A stretch of DNA of 64,000 nt from Peterkaempfera bronchialis (GTDB lineage: Bacteria > Actinomycetota > Actinomycetes > Streptomycetales > Streptomycetaceae), in assembly GCF_003258605.2 (NCBI RefSeq), contig NZ_CP031264.1, forward strand, positions 6,192,232-6,256,231, read 5' to 3'. Under the pieces are notes generated by a model that searched no databases, was not told the DNA's origin, and saw only the letters and a program-made list of their open reading frames with translations. The position numbers were made by a program, and so were the translations under genes. The first letter of the stretch is position 1; every line of letters begins with the position of its first letter. Shown here in pieces: positions 33,053 through 41,837 of the stretch.

Positions 33053-34312
33053 ATGACCGCCACCCCACCGGCCCGCCGCACCTGGCGGCCCCGTACCCGC
33101 ACCGCTGCCGTGGCCGCCGCCTCGGCCCTGATCGCCGCCGCGGCGGCCCTGCTCCCCCTGCCCTCGGCCCAGGCTGCCGCATCCGGCTGCAAGGTCGACT
33201 ACACCGTCAACCAGTGGTCGGGCGGGTACACCGCCGCGATCAAGATCACCAACCTCGGCCCGGCCCTCTCCGGCTGGAAGCTGACCTGGAGCTACGGCGC
33301 CGACGAGAAGATCACCTCCGCCTGGAACGCCACCGTCACCCAGTCCGGCAAGGCCGTCACCGCCGTCGACGTCGGCTGGAACGGCTCCCTGGCCACCAAC
33401 GGCACCGCCGACTTCGGCGTCCAGGGCACCTGGAGCATCGCCGACCCGCCGCCCGCCAATTTCGCGCTCAACGGCGTCGGCTGCAACGGGACCGCGACCC
33501 CCACGCCCACCCCGACCATCAGCACCAGCCCCACGCCGACCCCCACCCCCACCCCGACGCAGAACCCCACCTCCGGGCCCACCGGCCAGCCCACCAGCCA
33601 GCCCACCACCCCCAACCCCGACCCGGGCTGCGGCAGCGCCGTGGTCTGCTCCGGCTTCGAGGACCAGACCGGCACCGTGCCCAGCGGCGCCTGGCAGGTC
33701 GTCACCCCGGACTGCCAGGGCTCCGGTACGGCCTCGATCGACACCTCGGTCACCCACAGCGGCACCCGCTCGCTGCGCATCGACGGCCGCGCCGGGTACT
33801 GCAACCACGTCTTCGTCGGCACCACCCGCGACATCTCCAAGGTCAGCCCGGTGGTGTACGCGCGGATGTGGGTCCGGCACACCACCGCGCTGCCCGCCTC
33901 CCATGTCACCTCCATCACCATGGCGGACGCCAACGACGGGGGCCGGGACCTGCGCATCGGCGGCCAGAACGGCGCCCTCCAGTGGAACCGCCAGTCCGAC
34001 GACGCGACCCTGCCCGAGCAGAGCCCCAACGGAGTCGCCCAGTCGGCCCCGCTGCCCACCAACCGCTGGGTCTGCCTCCGCTACGAGGTGGACACCACCA
34101 AGCAGTCGATGCGCACCTACCTGGACAACACCGAGGTCCCCGGACTGCGCGTGGACGGTGTCCCCACCCAGGACATCGACAGCCAGTGGCTGCGCCGCAC
34201 CACCGCGCCCCGGCCGACCACCTTCCGCCTCGGCTGGGAGAGCTACGGCAGCGGTGACGACACCCTCTGGTTCGACGATGTGGCGGTCGGCGCGCAGCCG
34301 CTGAGCTGCTGA
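33053..34312 (+). CDS. Secreted CBM2 protein with Cip1-like module
   Basis: 419 aa. Signal peptide (about 1-45, ending AQAAA), CBM2 (about 47-147, SGCKVDYTVNQW...GVGCNG), a Thr/Pro linker (about 150-195), then a beta-rich domain of about 215 residues. In the last domain, VYARMWVRHTT, LRIGGQNGALQWNRQSDDATLP, RWVCLRYEVDT and FRLGWESYGSGDDTLWFDDVAV resemble the fungal cellulose-induced protein Cip1 and its actinobacterial homologues, which adopt a lyase-like jelly roll. It probably binds or loosens plant polysaccharide; activity is not established for the family. Paired with the GH9 gene upstream. Confidence 0.82.
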   Translation: MTATPPARRTWRPRTRTAAVAAASALIAAAAALLPLPSAQAAASGCKVDYTVNQWSGGYTAAIKITNLGPALSGWKLTWSYGADEKITSAWNATVTQSGKAVTAVDVGWNGSLATNGTADFGVQGTWSIADPPPANFALNGVGCNGTATPTPTPTISTSPTPTPTPTPTQNPTSGPTGQPTSQPTTPNPDPGCGSAVVCSGFEDQTGTVPSGAWQVVTPDCQGSGTASIDTSVTHSGTRSLRIDGRAGYCNHVFVGTTRDISKVSPVVYARMWVRHTTALPASHVTSITMADANDGGRDLRIGGQNGALQWNRQSDDATLPEQSPNGVAQSAPLPTNRWVCLRYEVDTTKQSMRTYLDNTEVPGLRVDGVPTQDIDSQWLRRTTAPRPTTFRLGWESYGSGDDTLWFDDVAVGAQPLSC

Positions 34313-34336
34313 CCCTCCGTCCGATGGAGTGACAGG

Positions 34337-34369
34337 CGGCGCCCCGATGTCGGTGACATCGGGGCGCCG
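34337..34369 (+). terminator. Perfect 15-bp stem-loop terminator
   Basis: CGGCGCCCCGATGTC (34337-34351), loop GGT, GACATCGGGGCGCCG (34355-34369). Lies 25 bp after the CBM2 gene stop. Confidence 0.85.
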
Positions 34370-34425
34370 ACCACGCAGGATGGCCCCCGAAGCGGTAGAC
34401 CACCACATCGACTGAGGGAAGACCA

Positions 34426-35301
34426 GTGGCCGACAAGACCTCCGTAGCAGTCCTCGGTACCGGCATCATGGGCGGGGCCATGGCCCGCAACCTGGCGCAC
34501 GCCGGGCTGGACGTCCGGGTGTGGAACCGCACCCGGGCCAAGGCGCAGCCGCTGGCCGCCGACGGCGCCCGGGTCGCGGACACCCCGGCGGAGGCGGTGC
34601 ACGGTGCCGATGTGGTCCTCACCATGCTGTACGACGGCCCGGCCGCGCTGCACGCCATGGGGGAGGCCGCCCCCGCGCTGCGGCCCGGGGCGGTGTGGGC
34701 CCAGTGCTCCACGGCCGGACTTGAGGCCCAGCCGGTGCTGGCCGCCTTCGCCGCCGAGCACGGCCTGCACTATGTGGACGCCCCCGTCCTGGGCACCCGT
34801 CAGCCCGCCGAGAGCGGCCAACTGCTGGTCCTCGCCGCCGGACCCGCCGAGGCCCGGCCGGTGCTCGCCCCCGTCTTCGACGCCATCGGCAGCCGTACGG
34901 CGTGGGTGGGAGACGACGGGGCGGCGGGCGCCGCCACCCGGCTCAAGCTGGTCTGCAACAGCTGGGTGCTGGCCGTCACCCACGGCACCGCCGAGGCACT
35001 GGCGCTCTCCCATGCGCTCGGCGTCGACCCTCGGGCCTTCCTGGACGCCGTCGCCGGCGGCCCGCTCGACATGGGCTATCTGCGGGCCAAGGCCGCCGCC
35101 ATTCTCTCCGGCGACTTCACGGCCAACTTCACCGTCACCACCGCCGAGAAGGACGCCCGCCTGATCGTCGCCGCCGGGCAGCAGTCCGGCGTGGCGCTGG
35201 ACGTCGCCGCCGCCGGCGCCGAACGCTTCCGCCGCGCCGCCGCCCAGGGCCACGCCGACGACGACATGGCCGCCTCCTACTTCGCCTCCTTCGCGGGCTG
35301 A
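34426..35301 (+). CDS. NAD(P)-dependent beta-hydroxyacid dehydrogenase family
   Basis: 291-aa oxidoreductase of the 3-hydroxyisobutyrate/6-phosphogluconate dehydrogenase superfamily. Rossmann motif VLGTGIMGGAMARNL at the N-terminus, VWNRT after beta-2, substrate loop DAPVLGTRQPAESGQL (in place of DAPVSGG), and the catalytic lysine in AATRLKLVCNSW. GTG 34426 follows GAGGGAAGA. Functions on small hydroxyacids or as an imine reductase-like enzyme; the substrate cannot be told. Confidence 0.92.
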   Translation: MADKTSVAVLGTGIMGGAMARNLAHAGLDVRVWNRTRAKAQPLAADGARVADTPAEAVHGADVVLTMLYDGPAALHAMGEAAPALRPGAVWAQCSTAGLEAQPVLAAFAAEHGLHYVDAPVLGTRQPAESGQLLVLAAGPAEARPVLAPVFDAIGSRTAWVGDDGAAGAATRLKLVCNSWVLAVTHGTAEALALSHALGVDPRAFLDAVAGGPLDMGYLRAKAAAILSGDFTANFTVTTAEKDARLIVAAGQQSGVALDVAAAGAERFRRAAAQGHADDDMAASYFASFAG

Positions 35302-35411
35302 CCGCCGCCCCGTCCCGCCCCGCAGACAGCAGCGGAGAAGCAGACCATGGACCCGAAGCACCGCCCGCCCGCCGTGCCCGCCGTCCCCGCCGTGCCGACC
35401 GGTGGTGCCCG

Positions 35412-35891
35412 ATGAAGCGCCGCCACCTCAAGAAGGCGTCGGACCGCCTGGTCGCCGCCGCGTTCTGCGGTCGCACCGCCCGCGTGGCCGAGCTGCTGCG
35501 GGCCGGTGCCCAGCCGGACCGGCCCGACCGCGACGGGACCACCCCGCTCTATGCGGCGGCGGTGCACGGTGCGGTCGACGCCGTCCGGCTGCTGCTGGCC
35601 GCCGGGGCCGCCCCGGACACCGAGAGCGGGCACGGCAGCGAGGGCACTCCGCTCTGCGCGGCGGCCTGCTGGGGGCACACCGAGGTGGTGCGGGAACTGC
35701 TGGCGTACGGTGCCGACCCCGGGCTGCGCGAGGACGGCGGGACGGGCCTCGCCCCGGGCGAGTGGGCAGCCCGGGGCGGCTGGTCGGAGGTGGCGGAGCT
35801 GCTGTCGTCCGGGTTCGGAACCAGCTCCGGCCGGAGCGTGAGCCACGGGGACTCGGTAAGGGCGGCCGTCGTGGCCGCCGCCCGTCGGTGA
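35412..35891 (+). CDS. Ankyrin-repeat protein
   Basis: 159 aa, ATG 35412. Three to four ankyrin repeats: KKASDRLVAAAFCGRTARVAELLRAGAQPD, GTTPLYAAAVHGAVDAVRLLLAAGAAPD, GTPLCAAACWGHTEVVRELLAYGADP and a degenerate last one. It mediates protein contact; partner unknown. The 3' end is part of a degenerate duplication that recurs 120 bp downstream. Confidence 0.88.
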   Translation: MKRRHLKKASDRLVAAAFCGRTARVAELLRAGAQPDRPDRDGTTPLYAAAVHGAVDAVRLLLAAGAAPDTESGHGSEGTPLCAAACWGHTEVVRELLAYGADPGLREDGGTGLAPGEWAARGGWSEVAELLSSGFGTSSGRSVSHGDSVRAAVVAAARR

Positions 35892-35987
35892 TCCGGCCTG
35901 TCCGGAGCTGCCGTCGGCCGGGGTCGGACCGGTTGGTGCGGCAGCTCCGGGCGGGGGGTGAGCCCGGGGACTCGGTGAGGGCGGGCA
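35821..35987. repeat. Degenerate ~47-bp direct repeat
   Basis: The 3' end of the ankyrin gene (35821-35867) and 35941-35987 share CAGCTCCGG, GTGAGCC and GGGGACTCGG with AGGGCGG, spaced 120 bp. The second copy is outside the gene. Confidence 0.55.
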
Positions 35988-36052
35988 GGGCGGTCCGGCA
36001 GCAGACGTACGCGCACTGCACCGGCCCGCCCGAGGTCTGATCCGAGCCGCCG

Positions 36053-36568
36053 TCAGGACCGGGCGGCGGCCTCCCGCTCGCGCTCGGCGGCCGGCGGGGC
36101 GTCGGCGGCGGACGGGCCCTCCACCGCGATCCGTGGCACCACCCGGTCCAGCCAGGACGGCAGCCACCACTTGACGTCGTAGGAGACGGTGGCGAAGGCG
36201 GTGCGGCCGTCGGCGGAGATCTGGGCGCCGCCCTGCGGGCCGTACGGGGAGGTGACCTGTACCACATGCGGCAGCCGGGCGACCCGGTCCAGCATCGGTG
36301 CGATGCGCTCGCGTACGGCGGCGGACGCCACCCCGCCGGAGCCGTCGGCGGTGAGGACGATGCGCTCCTGGTCGCCGCCCTGCCCGCCGCCCGGGACCTC
36401 GGCCAGCAGCGTCTGCGCCAGGGTGGAGTCGGAGGCCGGCGGCTTGAGCGTGTCGCGGTAGTCGCTCCCGGCGGCGGCCCCGGCGGTGGTGAGCGCCGCG
36501 AGCACCACCAGCCAGCCGGCTATGACCCACCAGGCATGCCGGTGGCAGAAGAGGACGAGGTGTCGCAT
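36053..36568 (-). CDS. N-terminal fragment of an MMPL/RND-type transporter
   Basis: 171 aa from ATG 36568. Begins like an MMPL lipid transporter (RHLVLFCHRHAWWVIAGWLVVLAALTTAGA, one membrane helix, then SDYRDTLKPPASDSTLAQTLL and RIVLTADGSGGVASAAVRERIAPMLDRVARLPHVVQVTSPY), but stops after the first porter subdomain. Full family members exceed 700 aa with eleven or twelve helices. No matching C-terminal part follows. It is either a decayed remnant or a one-helix accessory protein. Confidence 0.75.
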   Translation of the reverse strand: MRHLVLFCHRHAWWVIAGWLVVLAALTTAGAAAGSDYRDTLKPPASDSTLAQTLLAEVPGGGQGGDQERIVLTADGSGGVASAAVRERIAPMLDRVARLPHVVQVTSPYGPQGGAQISADGRTAFATVSYDVKWWLPSWLDRVVPRIAVEGPSAADAPPAAEREREAAARS

Positions 36569-36802
36569 GGTCGGATCCCTCCACCGGCTCCCGGGGGAAC
36601 CGGTCCCGTACCGTCCGGGATCTCCCCGGTGGAGCCCGGCCCGAGGGCACCCTACAAGTGCGCCGGAGCGGCCCTGATGAGACGTCATGTCAATAGCGTG
36701 CACATGCAGCTGCACGGTCTAGGCAGCGCTCGCACGGTCCGGTAGCTTGCCCTGCCACCGCCGGTCGGTGCGGCGGTGCAACGGGCGAAGGAGGGTGGGA
36801 CC

Positions 36803-38629
36803 GTGCGCGACGTCAGCGCTCCGCCCCTGGTGGAGACTCCGCAGTACGGAGGGTTGGCCGACACGCTCTATGAGGCGGCCGGGCGGGACCCGCAACGCGT
36901 CCAGCTGGCTCGGCGGGCACCCGGCGCCACCGACTGGACCGAGGTGACCGCAGGGGCCTTCCGGGACGAGGTGCTGGCCCTCGCCAAGGGGCTGCTGGCG
37001 AGCGGCATCCGCTTCGGCGACCGGGTCGGCATCATGGCCCGCACCCGCTATGAGTGGACCCAGTTCAGCTACGCCCTCTGGTCGATCGGCGCCCAGGTGG
37101 TGCCGATCTACCCCACCTCCTCCTCCGAGCAGGTCAGCTGGATCCTGGCCGACTCCCGGGCGGTGGCCTGCGTCGTGGAGCACGAGGACGACGCCATGAC
37201 GGTGGGCGCGGCCTGCGACCGCCTGCCGACGCTGCAACGCATCTGGCAGCTGGACGGCGGCTGCGTACGGCAGCTCACCCGGCTGGGCAGGGGGGTGTCG
37301 GACGAGACGGTGCACAGCCATCGCACGGCGGTGGACCCCCATGAGCCCGCCGCCATCGCCTACACCTCCGGCACCACCGGGCGGCCCAAGGGCTGCGTGC
37401 TCACCCACGCCAACTTCGCGGTGGAGTGCGACACGCTGATCGCCGGATGGGGCGAACTGCTCGCCCCGCCCGGTGAGCAGCCCCGGGTCCTCTGCTTCCT
37501 GCCGCTGGCGCATGTCTACGGCCTGATGGTGCAGGTCTGCTGCCTGCGCGCCGGGATCGTGCTCGCCCACCAGCCCGACCCCTCGGCCGGATCGCTGCTG
37601 CCCGCGCTGGCCTCCTTCCGCCCCACCTTCCTGTGGGGGGTGCCGTACATCTTCGAGAAGATCTACCACCGGGCCCGGCAGGTCGCCGCCGAGGACGGGA
37701 AGGCCGACCTGTTCGACCGGGCGGTGGAGACCGCGGTCAGCCACGCCGAGGCCACCGAGGCCCGCCGCACCGGCGCCGGCCCCGCCCCCGGGCTCGCCCT
37801 GCGGGCCCGGCACCGGCTCTACGACCGGCTGGTCTACAGCCGGCTGCGGGCCGTGCTGGGCGGCGACGTCCGGTACGCGGTCTCCGGCGGATCGACCCTC
37901 AGCCGGCGGATGGGCCTGATCTTCGCCGGGGCCGGCATCACCGTCTACGACGGCTACGGCCTCACCGAGACCACCGCCGCGGTCACCGCGCAGCCGGTGG
38001 GCCGGGTCAGATTCGGCACCGTCGGCCGCCCGATCCCCGGCTGTGCGGTCCATATCGCCCCGGACGGGGAGGTCTGGGTGCGCGGCGCCACCGTCTTCTC
38101 CGGCTACCTCAACGACCCGCAGGGCACCGCCGAGGTGCTGCGGGACGGCTGGTTCGCCACCGGTGACCTGGGGACGCTGGACGGGGACGGCTACCTCACC
38201 ATCACCGGCCGCAAGAAGGACGTGATCATCACCAGCGGCGGCATGAGCGTCGCCCCGGCGGTGCTGGAGGAGCGGGTGCGGGCCCACCCGCTGATCTCGC
38301 AGTGCCTGGTGGTGGGGGACAACCGCCCGTATGTCGGGGCGCTGATCACCCTGGACCCGGATGCCCTGGTGCACTGGCAGCGGGTGCACCAGAAGCAGCC
38401 GTCCGCCGACTGGGGCGCGGTGGCCGACCATGACCTCCAGGAGGAGATCCAGCGGGTGGTGGTGACCGCCAACACGGCGGTGTCGCGGGCCGAGTCCATC
38501 CGGGCCTTCCGGATCCTGCCCGAGGAGTTCAGCGTGGGCCAGGGTCTGCTCACCCCGTCGCTGAAGCTGCGGCGGCGGGCGATCGTCAAGGCGTACGCGG
38601 CGGACATCGACGAGCTGTACGCCAACTGA
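36803..38629 (+). CDS. Long-chain fatty acid-CoA ligase / AMP-binding enzyme
   Basis: 608-aa adenylate-forming enzyme. P-loop YTSGTTGRPKGCVLTHANF at about residues 188-206, YGLTETTAAVT (A5-like), GWFATGDLGTLDGDGYLTITGRKKDVIITSGG (A7-A8 hinge), and a C-terminal lid with the catalytic lysine in LTPSLKLRRR. Resembles FadD15-type long-chain acyl-CoA synthetases, with the large insert characteristic of that group. GTG 36803 follows AAGGAGG. A single gene; the head of its mRNA lies 234 bp from the divergent MMPL fragment. Confidence 0.94.
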   Translation: MRDVSAPPLVETPQYGGLADTLYEAAGRDPQRVQLARRAPGATDWTEVTAGAFRDEVLALAKGLLASGIRFGDRVGIMARTRYEWTQFSYALWSIGAQVVPIYPTSSSEQVSWILADSRAVACVVEHEDDAMTVGAACDRLPTLQRIWQLDGGCVRQLTRLGRGVSDETVHSHRTAVDPHEPAAIAYTSGTTGRPKGCVLTHANFAVECDTLIAGWGELLAPPGEQPRVLCFLPLAHVYGLMVQVCCLRAGIVLAHQPDPSAGSLLPALASFRPTFLWGVPYIFEKIYHRARQVAAEDGKADLFDRAVETAVSHAEATEARRTGAGPAPGLALRARHRLYDRLVYSRLRAVLGGDVRYAVSGGSTLSRRMGLIFAGAGITVYDGYGLTETTAAVTAQPVGRVRFGTVGRPIPGCAVHIAPDGEVWVRGATVFSGYLNDPQGTAEVLRDGWFATGDLGTLDGDGYLTITGRKKDVIITSGGMSVAPAVLEERVRAHPLISQCLVVGDNRPYVGALITLDPDALVHWQRVHQKQPSADWGAVADHDLQEEIQRVVVTANTAVSRAESIRAFRILPEEFSVGQGLLTPSLKLRRRAIVKAYAADIDELYAN

Positions 38630-38688
38630 GGGCCGCGCGGGTGCGGCGCGGGTGCGGCGTGGGAGTGGCAGGGCGGGGCAGGGGGTGG

Positions 38689-39408
38689 TCAGTCGAGGTG
38701 GATCTCGGCCCTGGTGTCGTAGAAGCAGACCAGCCCCGCGATCCGCGCGCTCTCCGGCAGCGGGGTGGGGTAGGTCCAGGCCACATCGGGGAGCAGCCGC
38801 CCGCCGATCCGCGCGGAGAGATGGTCGGCGCGGCCCTTGTACGGGCAGTGGCTGACCGTGTCGCTCGGCTCCAGCAGGTCCAGCCGGACGTCGGTCTTCG
38901 GCAGGTAGAAGCGCGGCGGCAGCCCGGTCTCGAAGAGCACCCGGGGGGAGCGGCTCTCCGCGACCTGGGTGCCCTCGATCTCCACCCGGACACGACGGGA
39001 GGAGGGCAGGATGTCGACCCGCGTATAGGGGCTGCGCGGATGGGTGAAGACCTCCTCGTCCTCCTCGAACCAGGCGTCCATGGCGTCCCAGTCCAGGCGC
39101 ACCAGCTCGCGCAGCGCCTCGACGGGGGAGTCCTGGTAGCGCCGGGCGGCGTCCGGCGCGGTGCGCCCGCCGGCCCTTACGGTGAACAGCCGCCCGTCGC
39201 CCAGACCTGGGTCGGCGGCGGTGCGGCCGGTGGGTTCCAGCAGCTCCGCGCGCACATCGGCGAGCGGGAAGTAGTAGGCGGGGTAGTAGGGGACCTCCCA
39301 GACCAGTACCGGGTGGAGGGTGTCCGCGACCGGGTGGCCGCCGAGGAAGGCGCGGACCCGCTTGGAGCCCGCCTCGATGCGCAGTCGCTGCGCCGGTTCG
39401 GTTGCCAT
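38689..39408 (-). CDS. Double DUF427 domain protein
   Basis: 239 aa, ATG 39408. Two DUF427 beta-barrel domains in tandem: first about residues 10-100 (RVRAFLGGHPVADTLHPVLVWEVPYYPAYYFP), second about 130-235 (VRVEIEGTQVAESRSPRVLFETGLPPRFYLPKTDVRL, then SHCPYKGRADHLSARIGG). The double form is standard in actinobacteria. Function unknown. An AT-rich stretch at 39688-39722 is the likely promoter. Confidence 0.92.
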   Translation of the reverse strand: MATEPAQRLRIEAGSKRVRAFLGGHPVADTLHPVLVWEVPYYPAYYFPLADVRAELLEPTGRTAADPGLGDGRLFTVRAGGRTAPDAARRYQDSPVEALRELVRLDWDAMDAWFEEDEEVFTHPRSPYTRVDILPSSRRVRVEIEGTQVAESRSPRVLFETGLPPRFYLPKTDVRLDLLEPSDTVSHCPYKGRADHLSARIGGRLLPDVAWTYPTPLPESARIAGLVCFYDTRAEIHLD

Positions 39409-39822
39409 GTCCGTACAACGGGGGCGGCCGGTCCGCCGATTCCCGTGCGGGCCACCCGGTGGTGCGGTGCGGGCGCCGGTCACTCGGTCTGCGGCACGGC
39501 TGTCGTCCAGGCCCAGCCGTCGTCCTCCTCGGGGGCGGTCGGCGGCGGGGTCTCGGGGCCGGGCTCTTCGGGGTCACTCTGCGTGGTCTCGGGTTCCATG
39601 CCGGGGGAACGGCGCAGGCGGCGCCGGGGTCACGGCCGAGCGGTCCTCGTACGGCCGTCCGGGTGGAGCCATGGGCTGACTGGCCATCAGAAAGTTTACA
39701 CAGTTCTTTGTATTGTCAATGGACGCGGACTGTGCAAGGCTCCGGGTGCGGGCGGGGGTCCCCCCGTCTCCCGCCCGCACCAGAGCCCGCATCATGGGCT
39801 CCGCACCGGAACTGGAGCGCCG
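39409..39822. other. Region between DUF427 and TetR genes, with possible 39-aa ORF
   Basis: 414 bp. On the minus strand 39599-39480 encodes a 39-residue acidic peptide (MEPETTQSDPEEPGPETPPP, later EEDDGWAWTTAVPQTE) without a good ribosome site; it may be real or chance. At 39688-39722 a strikingly AT-rich run (AAAGTTTACACAGTTCTTTG, then TATTGTCAAT) interrupts the GC-rich background and looks like a promoter or operator for the DUF427 side, possibly bound by the neighbouring TetR protein. Confidence 0.45.
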
Positions 39823-40446
39823 TCAGCGGCTCGCGCCCGCGATGTGCAGCACCGCCGCCGCGAGCCGGTCGGCGCTCCTATCTCCGTTTCCGGACGGCAG
39901 CACGATATGGCTGACCGTGAGCCGCACCAGCACCTCCACCGCCTCCCGCACCGCGTCCGCCGGCGCTTCCGGCAGCTGACGGGCGAGCCAGCCGCCGAGC
40001 AGCACCCGGGCGCCGCTGAAGACCGGGTCCGGCTGGGTGGTGAGGAAGACCAGCAGATCGTCCGCCCGCCCGCCCCGCGTCGGCCGCACCATGGCGCGGA
40101 CCAGCGGATTGGCCTCCGCCTCCGCCAGCGTCCAGTCCACCGCTGCCGCCAGCGCCGCCCGCATGTCGTCCGGCCGTCGGTCCAGCGCCTCGGCGATCCC
40201 GGCCAGGAAGTGGTCGCTCTCCCGCCGGATCAGCGCCTTGCCGATCCCGGCGCGGTCGCCGAACTCCTTGTACACGGTGGGCCGCGACACCTCCGCGCGG
40301 GCCGCCAACTCCCCCAGCCGCACCCCCTGCCAGCCGTGCTCCACGGCCAGCTCCCGGGCGGCCGCCAGAACCCGCTCCCGCATCTCCCGGCGGAACGCCG
40401 AACGCGGCGGCTCGGCACCGCCTCCTCTCCCCGTCACCACCCGCAC
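39823..40446 (-). CDS. TetR-family transcriptional regulator
   Basis: 207 aa from GTG 40446 (a GTG three codons in is an alternative; neither has a clear ribosome site, so it could be leaderless). HTH: RERVLAAARELAVEHGWQGVRLGELAARAEVSRPTVYKEFGDRAGIGKALI. The C-terminal ligand domain is about 140 aa. It lies upstream of the DUF427 gene on the same strand. Confidence 0.92.
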   Translation of the reverse strand: MRVVTGRGGGAEPPRSAFRREMRERVLAAARELAVEHGWQGVRLGELAARAEVSRPTVYKEFGDRAGIGKALIRRESDHFLAGIAEALDRRPDDMRAALAAAVDWTLAEAEANPLVRAMVRPTRGGRADDLLVFLTTQPDPVFSGARVLLGGWLARQLPEAPADAVREAVEVLVRLTVSHIVLPSGNGDRSADRLAAAVLHIAGASR

Positions 40447-40470
40447 AGTCTGGCACGGGGGTATGACAGC

Positions 40471-40541
40471 GGAGCGGCCCAGCCAGGAGCGGCCCAGTGA
40501 GGAGCGACCCAGTCAGGAGCGGCCCGGTCAGTAGCGGCCCC
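40471..40541. repeat. 15-bp tandem repeat, four copies plus partial
   Basis: GGAGCGGCCCAGCCA, GGAGCGGCCCAGTGA, GGAGCGACCCAGTCA, GGAGCGGCCCGGTCA at 40471-40530, then GTAGCGGCCCC. The fourth copy contains the aldo/keto reductase stop codon. Confidence 0.9.
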
Positions 40542-41493
40542 CCACCGGGGCGGGCAGCGCATCCAGCTCCGCGAGGTCCTGCGCGGTGAGCTCCAGCGCC
40601 GCCGCGCCGACGTTCTGCTCCAGGTAGCGAAGGGTCTTGGTGCCCGGGATCGGCACCACCCGGGGACCCTGCGCCAGCACCCAGGCCAGCGCGACCTGCG
40701 CGGGGGTGGCCCCATGCCGCCCGGCGACCTCCCGGACCGTCTCCACCAGCGCCTGGTTGGCCCGCAGTGCCTCGTCCTGGAAGCGCGGCAGCCCGGCACG
40801 CCAGTCGTCGGCGGGCAGGTCGGCGGCCGAGCCGAACCGCCCGGCCAGGAACCCGCGCCCCAGCGGCGAGAACGGCAGGAAGGCGATGCCCTGGTCCACG
40901 CAGTACGGCAGCACCTCGGCCAGCGCGTCCCGGGTCCAGAGCGACAGCTCCGACTGCACCGAGGCCACCGGATGCACCGACTGCGCCCGGCGGATCTCCG
41001 CCACCGACACCTCGGAGAGCCCCAGCTGGAGCGCCTTGCCCGCCGCCACCGCCTCCGCCATCGCCCCGAAGGTCTCCTCCACCGGCACCTCCGGGTCGAC
41101 CCGGTGCAGCTGCCAGAGGTCCACATGGTCGGTGCCCAGGCGCCGCAGGCTGGCGTCGATGGCCTGCCGTACATGCTCCGGCCGCCCGTTGCGCGTCAGA
41201 CCGGGGGCGCTGCCGCCGGTGGACCCGCCGGTCACCAGGCCCGCCTTGGTGGCCAGCACCGCGCGGTCGCGATGCCCGGACAGCGCCCGCCCGACCAGCT
41301 CCTCATTGGTGAACGGGCCGTAGACGTCGGAGGTGTCGATCAGGGTCGCGCCCAGGTCCAGGGCACGCCGCAGCACGGCCACGGAGGCGTCGTCATCGCG
41401 GCCCGCCGGGTCGTAGGCGTGCGTCATGCCCATGCAGCCGAGGCCGACGACCCCGACCTCGGGGCCCTTGCTGCCGAGCGTGGTGGTGCGCAT
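40528..41493 (-). CDS. Aldo/keto reductase
   Basis: 321-aa NADPH-dependent reductase with a TIM-barrel. Catalytic tetrad residues: Asp and Tyr in LIDTSDVYGPFTNEE, Lys in AVLATKAG, His in VDLWQLHRVD. C-terminal cofactor region VVPIPGTKTLRYLEQN. ATG 41493 follows GGGAGGAAG. Substrate unknown. The gene is bracketed by two unrelated minisatellites (15-bp units at its stop, 13-bp units 95 bp upstream of its start). Confidence 0.94.
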   Translation of the reverse strand: MRTTTLGSKGPEVGVVGLGCMGMTHAYDPAGRDDDASVAVLRRALDLGATLIDTSDVYGPFTNEELVGRALSGHRDRAVLATKAGLVTGGSTGGSAPGLTRNGRPEHVRQAIDASLRRLGTDHVDLWQLHRVDPEVPVEETFGAMAEAVAAGKALQLGLSEVSVAEIRRAQSVHPVASVQSELSLWTRDALAEVLPYCVDQGIAFLPFSPLGRGFLAGRFGSAADLPADDWRAGLPRFQDEALRANQALVETVREVAGRHGATPAQVALAWVLAQGPRVVPIPGTKTLRYLEQNVGAAALELTAQDLAELDALPAPVGGRY

Positions 41494-41837
41494 CTGCTTC
41501 CTCCCGGATTCAGCCTGAATGTCGCCTGGTCGAACGCTGTACAGGGTCCAGCCTGCCGCCTGGAGTGCGCTCCAGGTCAAGGACTACCGACAGGCACCAC
41601 TGACAGGCACCACCGACAGGCACCGCCGACAAGCAGCACCGACAAGCAGCACCGGGCAGGAGTCGCCGCCCGGAAGTGGGTAGGAGTGCCCTGGTGCCGG
41701 GCCCCGACCGGACCGTCCGACGTCGCCGGTACGGTGGTCCGGGGGCGCGGGCCGCAGGTCGCGCCCGTCCGGCGCCATCGGACGGGGGCGCGTGAAGGCG
41801 AGCGGGAGGCGCCGTGGGCGCTGGAGGTGCAGGGGTC
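41494..41837. other. Divergent region upstream of aldo/keto reductase
   Basis: 344 bp. Holds the reductase promoter, the 13-bp minisatellite at 41588-41652, and the leader of the MEDS gene with GGAGG at 41823. No gene supported. Confidence 0.6.
41588..41652. repeat. 13-bp tandem repeat, five copies
   Basis: CGACAGGCACCAC, TGACAGGCACCAC, CGACAGGCACCGC, CGACAAGCAGCAC, CGACAAGCAGCAC. The last two copies are identical, suggesting recent slippage. Confidence 0.9.

Noticed and set aside
39480-39599. 39-aa acidic peptide gene
   Set aside because: Kept only as a remark: no ribosome site and too short to judge without comparison.
40471-41652. Tandem repeats as a CRISPR array
   Set aside because: Units are 13-15 bp, directly abutting with no spacers, and there are no cas genes.
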